Shown: one piece after another, positions 1 to 4,595 of the stretch
Position numbering within the stretch: the stretch's first letter is position 1
Layout of the letters: each line of letters opens with the position of its first letter
Origin: Bryobacteraceae bacterium
GTDB taxonomy: Bacteria > Acidobacteriota > Terriglobia > Bryobacterales > Bryobacteraceae
Reading direction: 5' to 3'
DNA length: 6,866 bases
Assembly: GCA_025929455.1 (NCBI GenBank)
Contig: JAICMB010000175.1
Location: 1-6,866, forward strand
Made by a program: the position numbers and the translations under genes
The notes under the pieces: generated by a model
What the model was told of the DNA's origin: nothing
What the model saw: only the letters and a program-made list of their open reading frames with translations
The model's database searches: none

Positions 1-771
1 CGCGACTGTCACGATGCCGGTGAGACCGCCGCGCCGGCAGCGGGCGCGCTGAACGCGCACTATGCGGTCGCGCTGCGCACCGGGTGGGCGAATGATGAGG
101 TTGCAGTGGCGCTATCGTGCACCAACTCGCCCATGTCGCACGTGCAGCACGATAACGGGACGGTTCTCATCGGCACGCGGCGGCGCTGGCTCATAACCGA
201 CCCCGGGTATCAGCAGTACATGCCAGGCGCTGAGCGCGAATTTACGCTAGGAGCCGCAGCGCACAACTACCCCGTCATCAAGGGACTGACACAGGCTCAC
301 AAGCAGCCGAAGCTGATCGCATTGGGCGGTGACCGCGGCACGCTCAAGACGAAAATGGATTTGACCGCCTGTTATGATCCTGCCGCGCAAGTGCGCTCCG
401 TCGCGCGCACGGTGTGGTTGCGAGGCGGCGATCTCGTCGTGGTCGCAGACGAAATCGACACTGCGAGTGCAAGCCCCGTGATGTACCACTGGCACGGACA
501 TCCGGACGCGGCGTGGTGGGCCGAAAGCGGATGGCTGTTGCTGCATTTGCCGGACACCGATCTGTGGTTCACGTCTCCGCAGCACCCGCTCTCAACCGAA
601 CACATCGTTCGGCTGGAGGGCTCGCGCGGGGAACTGACGGCAGCGGCCGAAATCACGCCCGCGCCGCATGTGGTGTGGTGGATATTTTCGATCGGCAGCG
701 TGCGCCCGCAGTATCGGCTCGAAGACGGCGGCCGCCAACTGCAGACCGCCGGCGTGTCCTTTCACGTCTGA
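1..771 (+). CDS. Heparinase II/III-like polysaccharide lyase, C-terminal part (5' truncated by window)
   Basis: The reading frame is open from the first base and ends at a TGA, giving 256 residues of a longer protein; the GTG at 106 is internal and not the true start. The segment S46-H47-x-x-H50-D51-N52, then W-L-I-T-D67-P-G-Y, then a nearby A-H88-N89 resembles the C-terminal beta-sheet domain of heparinase II/III-type lyases, where a His/Asp patch precedes a 'D-x-G-x-x-Y' turn and an 'aHN' motif. Members cleave uronate-containing polysaccharides by beta-elimination, usually in the periplasm, with an alpha/alpha-toroid domain upstream that would lie outside this window. The exact PL family and substrate cannot be told from this part. 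The gene is convergent with the amidohydrolase and its stop codon touches that gene's stop. The assignment rests on motif resemblance only, and a non-catalytic heparinase-like protein is possible. Confidence 0.72.
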   Translation, partial: RDCHDAGETAAPAAGALNAHYAVALRTGWANDEVAVALSCTNSPMSHVQHDNGTVLIGTRRRWLITDPGYQQYMPGAEREFTLGAAAHNYPVIKGLTQAHKQPKLIALGGDRGTLKTKMDLTACYDPAAQVRSVARTVWLRGGDLVVVADEIDTASASPVMYHWHGHPDAAWWAESGWLLLHLPDTDLWFTSPQHPLSTEHIVRLEGSRGELTAAAEITPAPHVVWWIFSIGSVRPQYRLEDGGRQLQTAGVSFHV

Positions 772-1653
772 TCAGTGATGATTCAAAATGCGCCACAGCG
801 TGCCCGCGAAGATATTCGCCTGCGCGCTTGGCGGAACGCCGCACGCATCCAGCATACGGTGATAACGGTCGAGTTCCCGATCGAACTCGCCCAGATCGCC
901 CTCGAAGACGTCCGATCCGAACACCAGCTTCTCAAAGGCCGAGCCCGCGCTCTTCGGCGTGTGCGGGCTGGCGACACTCGTCCACCAGAAAATCGAGCGG
1001 AAGAACTTATAGTCCTCCTGCTTCTTGATCAGCGTGGAGCCTGACACGTCGAAGTACAGGTTCGGATTCCAGCGCCCGATCTCGGCCGCCCACGCGTAGT
1101 CTGGGTTGCCCAGGTGCGCGCCGATAATCGTGAGCTTCGGAAACCGCCGCGCAATGAGGTCGAGCGTCGCCACGCGCATGCGGTCCGAGCTGATATCGCT
1201 CGGCACATCCGGATGCGTGCGGTTCACGATCCCGGTGTGGAACAGGAGGATCATGCCGTACTTTTCCGCGCGCTCGTAGATCGGCCAGTAGCGGCGATCG
1301 TCGTAGCGGTATTTCGGGCCGCTCATCTCGCCAAGGCCGCGAAACCCGGCGGCGTGGAAACGGTCGACCGTCTGGAGCACGTCGGGTGCATCGAGCTTGA
1401 TCTCGCCGAGGCCGATCAGCCGGCCGGGATGTTCTTTCATAAACGCGGTCACCTGATCGATGTCTTTGGGCGCGGTGATGAGAAGCGCCATGCCGTTCGC
1501 CGCCGTGAGCCGCGCGGTCAGCTTTTGCAAGAACTCAACCTTCCCGTTGTGGTGGACGTGGGCATCGATGAGCTTCGGCGCGGCGGTCTGGCACACGCAG
1601 GCGGCCGTGCCGGCGGCCATCGCGACAATCAGTCGAATGTACTTGAGTTGCAT
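772..1653 (-). CDS. Exported amidohydrolase (amidohydrolase_2-type TIM-barrel metal hydrolase)
   Basis: This 293-residue protein starts at ATG 1653 and ends in TGA. Residues 1-22 look like a signal peptide (K4/R7, a hydrophobic run, Ala-rich end), so the mature enzyme is probably exported. The core shows the amidohydrolase layout: D30-A-H32-V-H34 at strand 1, F-H139-T-G at strand 5, I-G-A-H180-L-G-N at strand 6, and F-G-S-D248 at strand 8. These are the expected metal ligands and catalytic Asp, so it should be active. The length fits the PF04909-type family, whose members hydrolyse lactones or amides or decarboxylate aromatic acids; a lactone from sugar oxidation is a plausible but unproven substrate. 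C19 and C21 do not sit in a good lipobox, because position -3 is Thr. The start has no Shine-Dalgarno, but a TATAGT hexamer ends 7 nt before the ATG. It is divergent from the DUF4112 gene. Confidence 0.85.
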   Translation of the reverse strand: MQLKYIRLIVAMAAGTAACVCQTAAPKLIDAHVHHNGKVEFLQKLTARLTAANGMALLITAPKDIDQVTAFMKEHPGRLIGLGEIKLDAPDVLQTVDRFHAAGFRGLGEMSGPKYRYDDRRYWPIYERAEKYGMILLFHTGIVNRTHPDVPSDISSDRMRVATLDLIARRFPKLTIIGAHLGNPDYAWAAEIGRWNPNLYFDVSGSTLIKKQEDYKFFRSIFWWTSVASPHTPKSAGSAFEKLVFGSDVFEGDLGEFDRELDRYHRMLDACGVPPSAQANIFAGTLWRILNHH

Positions 1654-1656
1654 TGT

Positions 1657-1671
1657 GAATACTATAGTCCG
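1657..1671 (+). promoter_or_regulatory. 15-bp motif GAATACTATAGTCCG with palindromic -10 core
   Basis: The core ACTATAGT is an 8-bp perfect palindrome, so TATAGT is read on both strands (plus 1663-1668, minus 1666-1661) and could serve both divergent genes. The 15-mer matches GAATACTATAATCCG upstream of the Gfo/Idh operon (minus strand, 4552-4538) at 14 of 15 positions. It could be a promoter motif or a regulator site shared by the two loci. If it works as a plus-strand promoter, transcription would begin near 1675 and run into the DUF4112 gene. Confidence 0.45.
1661..1666 (-). promoter_or_regulatory. Predicted -10 element for a leaderless amidohydrolase mRNA
   Basis: On the minus strand this reads TATAGT, followed by ATTCACA (7 nt) and the ATG at 1653. 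A -10 element at this distance places the transcription start at or within a base of the start codon, so the mRNA would have essentially no leader. This agrees with the lack of a Shine-Dalgarno. No convincing -35 box is visible at 16-18 bp spacing (the 17-bp position reads TGCGGG). The transcription start is inferred. Confidence 0.55.
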
Positions 1672-1673
1672 TT

Positions 1674-1718
1674 ATGGCGTTGACCCGCATTTCGTCGCAA
1701 CTTTTGAGCGGTTCGTGA
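1674..1718 (+). other. Possible 14-codon leader ORF upstream of the DUF4112 gene
   Basis: An ATG at 1674, 5 nt after the plus-strand TATAGT, opens a frame for MALTRISSQLLSGS ending at TGA 1716-1718, 25 nt before the GTG of the DUF4112 gene. If the TATAGT is a real plus-strand promoter, this ORF would be leaderless or nearly so and could affect translation of the downstream gene. An ORF this short can easily occur by chance and there is no other coding evidence. Confidence 0.2.
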
Positions 1719-1743
1719 ATCTCTGGATTGGAGCCATCTTCAG

Positions 1744-2247
1744 GTGACGCACACTATCACCCCTTACGCCGTCCCGCGATTCCGCGTGGACGCGATGAAC
1801 CCGGAAGTCGTAGATCCGCGCATTGCCGACGTGGAAGCACTGGCGCGCTGGTTCGACTACGCCTTTGCGCTTCCTGGAGGCTTCCGGTTCGGCATCGCCG
1901 GCATCATCGGACTGATTCCCGGCATCGGCGATCTCATCGATGCGCTCGTTTCGGTATATATCGTCGGCCGCGCCATCCAACTCCGCATCCCACGCGTGGC
2001 GATCGCGCGGATGTTGGTAAATGTCGGCATCGAAGCTGCCGTGGGTGTTATTCCGTTCGCCGGCGATGTCTTCGATATTGCGTTCAAGGCCAACCGCCGA
2101 AACTATCTACTACTGAAGCGCCATCTTACTCAGACGCGCCGTCAGAGTATTCACGATTGGCTGTTTCTCGCCGCCACTCTCCTGATCGTCGCCGCGGGAA
2201 TCGCGCTGCCGGTGATCGGGTTAATCGCGCTTTTCCGGCTGATTTAG
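1744..2247 (+). CDS. DUF4112 family membrane protein
   Basis: This 167-residue protein, counted from GTG 1744, ends in TAG. It carries the DUF4112 pattern: L-A-R-W-F-D-Y-A-F near residue 33, then F-R-F-G-I (47-51), G-L-I-P-G-I-G-D63 with two small-residue-rich hydrophobic stretches at about 50-75 and 92-114, V-I-P-F-A-G-D108-V-F-D111, and the closing K-A-N-R-R-N (115-120). A final hydrophobic segment at about 139-165 looks transmembrane. The twin 'IPG/F-x-GD' loops are the family hallmark; its function is unknown. A GGAG at 1730-1733 lies 10 nt before the GTG and supports that start. ATG 1795 (M18), preceded by GGA, is an alternative that would still keep the whole domain. The gene ends 10 bp from the convergent Gfo/Idh gene stop. 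Nothing in the sequence ties it to glycan use. Confidence 0.88.
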   Translation: MTHTITPYAVPRFRVDAMNPEVVDPRIADVEALARWFDYAFALPGGFRFGIAGIIGLIPGIGDLIDALVSVYIVGRAIQLRIPRVAIARMLVNVGIEAAVGVIPFAGDVFDIAFKANRRNYLLLKRHLTQTRRQSIHDWLFLAATLLIVAAGIALPVIGLIALFRLI

Positions 2248-2257
2248 ACCCGCCGCC

Positions 2258-3562
2258 TCAAACGTGCTCCGGAACGGTGAACGGAGCGCGGTACGTTCCG
2301 CGCAGCATCGCATCCGCCTCCTTATCGCCTTTGAACCGGCGTGCGACGGGATCGAAGCGAACTTCCCGCCCCAGTCGGTAAGAGATGTTGCCGAGCAGGC
2401 AATACGCTGTCGAGAGATACGTTTCGTTGATCTCCGCCGTCAGCAGTTCTCGCTTGTTTTGACGGATCGCATCGAAGAAGTTTCCGAAATGCGATAGCTG
2501 GTCGTTTCCGGTCTTGTCCACATCGTCGAGCCTGCCGAGGTCGGGTTCCGGCGTACTCTTACCGTCCAGGTAGACATGAAAATGGCCGTCGAATTTGGGG
2601 TCGGAGATCATATACCCCTTGGACCCGTAGAACATGAGGCCCGAGCTGACCGTACCCTCGGAGTTCGTGTAGCGGCCGCGGATCTCCGTCACCAATTCCG
2701 TGCCATCGTCGAACCGGCAGGTTACCAGCTGCGTGTTCGGCGTTTGGCCCTGGTCCTTATACCCGAAGCGGCCGCCGCTCGAATAGATCGTGGTGGGCAA
2801 CTCGCGTTTCAACCCCCAGCGGGCCAGATCGATGTAATGAATTCCGTTGTTGCCCACCTCGCCGTTGCCATAATCCCAAAACCAGTGCCAGTTGTAATGC
2901 ACGAGGTTACGGTTGAACGGCTGCATGGGGCCAGGTCCCACCCACAGATTCCAGTCGAGTGTGCTGGGAGCGGTCTCCGCGGACCGGAAGGGCAGGGCAT
3001 CGCGGCGCTGGTAATGTACGCAGCGCGCCATGTACACGTCACCGATGACGCCTTCGTGTAGCGCTTGGATGGCCTTTCGTGCGTAACCGCTGGAGCGCCG
3101 TTGCGTCCCGCCCTGCACCATGCGATCGTATTTGCGCGCCGCTGCTACCATCTGCGCGCCCTGATAAAAATCGTGGCAAACGGGTTTTTCCACGTAGACG
3201 TGCTTGCCTGCCTGACACGCCCAGATCGCCGCGAGCGCGTGCCAATGGTTGCATGTCGCAACCGTAACCGCGTCGATACTACGATCCTCGAGCACGCGGC
3301 GCAGATCCTGCTCCAGCCGCGGCTTCGTGCCCGTGAGCTTCTCAAACTCGGCACTCTTGCCGGCAAGCTGCGTCTGGTCGGGATCGCAGAAAGCGACAAC
3401 TTCCACGCCAGGCGTTTTTGAAAGCAGACGCATGTGGTCGCGCCCACGGCCGCCCAGGCCGATGATTGCCACACGAATGCGATCGCTCGGCGCGGCGGTC
3501 ACCAGGGGAGACGCAGCGGCAACCGCTGCTCCGGCGATGAAGTCTCTGCGAGTAACTGGCAT
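2258..3562 (-). CDS. Tat-exported Gfo/Idh/MocA family oxidoreductase
   Basis: This 434-residue protein starts at ATG 3562. The N-terminus T4-R5-R6-D-F8-I followed by an Ala-rich hydrophobic stretch to about A24 is a twin-arginine signal, so it is probably exported folded with its cofactor bound. The Rossmann loop is canonical: V-A-I-I-G35-L-G37-G-R-G40, with D60 at the end of the second strand. E125-K126-P127 is the family's conserved catalytic/cofactor motif. The segment W229-D-Y-G-N-G-E, N-N-G-I-H242-Y-I-D245-L-A-R-W-G matches the longer subfamily common in Acidobacteriota and Planctomycetota, with H242/D245 as likely active-site residues. Such enzymes oxidise or reduce sugars and cyclitols with NAD(P); the substrate is not readable. 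It follows the other Gfo/Idh gene by 14 bp, so the two form an operon. A Shine-Dalgarno AAGGA overlaps the upstream stop codon and decides this start. A GH109-like glycosidase role is possible but not shown. Confidence 0.9.
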   Translation of the reverse strand: MPVTRRDFIAGAAVAAASPLVTAAPSDRIRVAIIGLGGRGRDHMRLLSKTPGVEVVAFCDPDQTQLAGKSAEFEKLTGTKPRLEQDLRRVLEDRSIDAVTVATCNHWHALAAIWACQAGKHVYVEKPVCHDFYQGAQMVAAARKYDRMVQGGTQRRSSGYARKAIQALHEGVIGDVYMARCVHYQRRDALPFRSAETAPSTLDWNLWVGPGPMQPFNRNLVHYNWHWFWDYGNGEVGNNGIHYIDLARWGLKRELPTTIYSSGGRFGYKDQGQTPNTQLVTCRFDDGTELVTEIRGRYTNSEGTVSSGLMFYGSKGYMISDPKFDGHFHVYLDGKSTPEPDLGRLDDVDKTGNDQLSHFGNFFDAIRQNKRELLTAEINETYLSTAYCLLGNISYRLGREVRFDPVARRFKGDKEADAMLRGTYRAPFTVPEHV

Positions 3563-3570
3563 ATTTAAAT

Positions 3571-3578
3571 CATCCTTT
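3571..3578 (-). promoter_or_regulatory. Shine-Dalgarno of the Tat-exported oxidoreductase gene, overlapping the upstream stop
   Basis: On the minus strand the upstream stop and the following bases read TAAAGGATG. The AAGGA lies about 10 nt before the ATG at 3562 and shares bases with the TAA stop at 3579-3577, which favours translational coupling. It is the clearest Shine-Dalgarno in the window and contrasts with the SD-less first genes. Confidence 0.75.
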
Positions 3579-4533
3579 ATTGAGCTGCCTGGCGCAGGCT
3601 CATGGCTTCGCCGTGCGCTGCCATGCTGCGCTGCGCCGCGTCCATGAACGCGATCGTTTCCATCGTTTCGGCGTTCGGCACCGGCGGCTGCTTCGTCTCG
3701 AAGAATCGCACGATTTCGACCAGCAGCGACCGGTAACTGAACTTCGCATTCTGCGGCGATATGGCAACGTCCTTCGGACGGAAGACCACCGCGCCATACT
3801 CGCTTCCGGAACGCAGCGCGCGAACCTCGCCGATACGCCCGTCACGCCAGCGGCCGACGATGGCGTCCGACCCTTCGGTGTGAATGCGCGAGACCTGCTC
3901 ACAACCCGGCCCCATAATCGCGTACAGCAGTTCGACGGAATGAATCGCGTACCATGCCAGGTCGAGATCGCCCAATCCGAGGGGCCCCGGTCCCCATGCG
4001 ATGGCGCCCGACATTTCGGGCGATTTCACGGCTTCCACGATGGGGCTGAAGCGCAGCGAGGACGCGCTAAACCACGGAACGCCGTCCGCCTGGGTAAGGC
4101 GCGCGATCTCTTTTGCATCCTGGAGCGACGACGCCAGCGGCTTGTCGATCCACAGCGGCTTGCCGCACGCGACTGCCTGCTTCACCTGTTCAAGATGCTG
4201 CCTGCCATCGAGGCTCTCGAGCATGATGCCGTCCACTTTGCCGCAGAGCGCGCGGATGTCGGGCACGAATTCGACGTGCCAGGTCTGCTGCAATTCGTTC
4301 GCGAAACGGTCCACACGGCTGGAACTCTCCGGTATGTTGCTGCCGCCTTTGAACGCAGCGACCACACGCGCGCCCGCGACATGCTGGGGCGACGCCGCAT
4401 CGTTGAGCATCTTCGTGAATTCCATCACATGCGAGGTGTCAGTGCCAATAATGCCGAGCCGGAGATCAGCCGCGGTCAGGCTGAGCACGAATGCAAAGCC
4501 GGCGACGCCCCAACGATAAAGAGTTCTTGTCAT
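3577..4533 (-). CDS. Sec-exported Gfo/Idh/MocA-like protein with degenerate nucleotide loop
   Basis: This 318-residue protein, counted from ATG 4533, ends in TAA; a GTG at 4536 would add one residue. Residues 1-22 form a Sec-type signal peptide (R3, R7, hydrophobic core, L-T-A-A). The Rossmann start L-G-I-I-G30-T-D32-T-S-H35 replaces the later two glycines of GxGxxG with Asp and His. Further landmarks are E106-S-L-D-G-R111-x-H113, I129-D-K-P132 in place of the usual EKP, S-S-L160-R-F, and W-Y-A-I-H198-S-V-E-L-L, where H198 is the probable active-site His. The length is short for the family but no break is seen. It is the first gene of an operon with the Tat-exported oxidoreductase. ATG 4533 is preferred because it lies exactly 7 nt after a perfect TATAAT with no Shine-Dalgarno. 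Family membership is clear; whether it binds NAD(P) or is catalytic is uncertain. Confidence 0.85.
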   Translation of the reverse strand: MTRTLYRWGVAGFAFVLSLTAADLRLGIIGTDTSHVMEFTKMLNDAASPQHVAGARVVAAFKGGSNIPESSSRVDRFANELQQTWHVEFVPDIRALCGKVDGIMLESLDGRQHLEQVKQAVACGKPLWIDKPLASSLQDAKEIARLTQADGVPWFSASSLRFSPIVEAVKSPEMSGAIAWGPGPLGLGDLDLAWYAIHSVELLYAIMGPGCEQVSRIHTEGSDAIVGRWRDGRIGEVRALRSGSEYGAVVFRPKDVAISPQNAKFSYRSLLVEIVRFFETKQPPVPNAETMETIAFMDAAQRSMAAHGEAMSLRQAAQ

Positions 4534-4540
4534 CACACGG

Positions 4541-4546
4541 ATTATA
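4541..4546 (-). promoter_or_regulatory. Predicted -10 TATAAT for the leaderless Gfo/Idh operon mRNA
   Basis: On the minus strand a perfect TATAAT is followed by CCGTGTG (7 nt) and ATG 4533, which puts the expected transcription start at or one base before the ATG. It lies inside GAATACTATAATCCG (4552-4538), a 14/15 match to the motif at 1657-1671. No good -35 is present at normal spacing; a TTGGAC on the same strand is only 10 bp upstream of the -10. Confidence 0.6.
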
Positions 4547-4573
4547 GTATTCGTTCGTCCAACGACTCGGCGC

Positions 4574-4579
4574 TAAAAT
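4574..4579 (+). promoter_or_regulatory. Weak candidate -10 for the secreted glycosidase gene
   Basis: TAAAAT would place a transcription start near 4586, giving a leader of about 10 nt before ATG 4596 and excluding ATG 4578 as a start. No Shine-Dalgarno precedes either ATG. No -35 is convincing, so this is a low-confidence call. Confidence 0.3.
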
Positions 4580-4595
4580 GGCGATTCACACCCTC

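Noticed and set aside
727..736. 10-bp perfect palindrome GGCGGCCGCC near the end of the lyase gene
   Set aside because: It lies within coding sequence, has no loop or T-run, and is expected by chance in GC-rich codons.
414..1028. 204-codon plus-strand open frame across the lyase and amidohydrolase junction
   Set aside because: The translation is an Arg-rich low-complexity product of an alternate frame and overlaps two recognised genes on both strands.
1591..1611. Possible lipoprotein signal at C19/C21 of the amidohydrolase
   Set aside because: The residues before each Cys (T-A-A and C-V before C21) do not make a standard lipobox, so an ordinary signal peptidase I site is more likely.
1114..1683. 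189-codon plus-strand open frame antisense to the amidohydrolase
   Set aside because: The opposite strand carries all the amidohydrolase metal-ligand motifs in order; this frame has none of its own.
2248..2257. Terminator between the convergent DUF4112 and Gfo/Idh genes
   Set aside because: The gap is only 10 bp and neither it nor the flanking bases form a stem-loop followed by a T-run.
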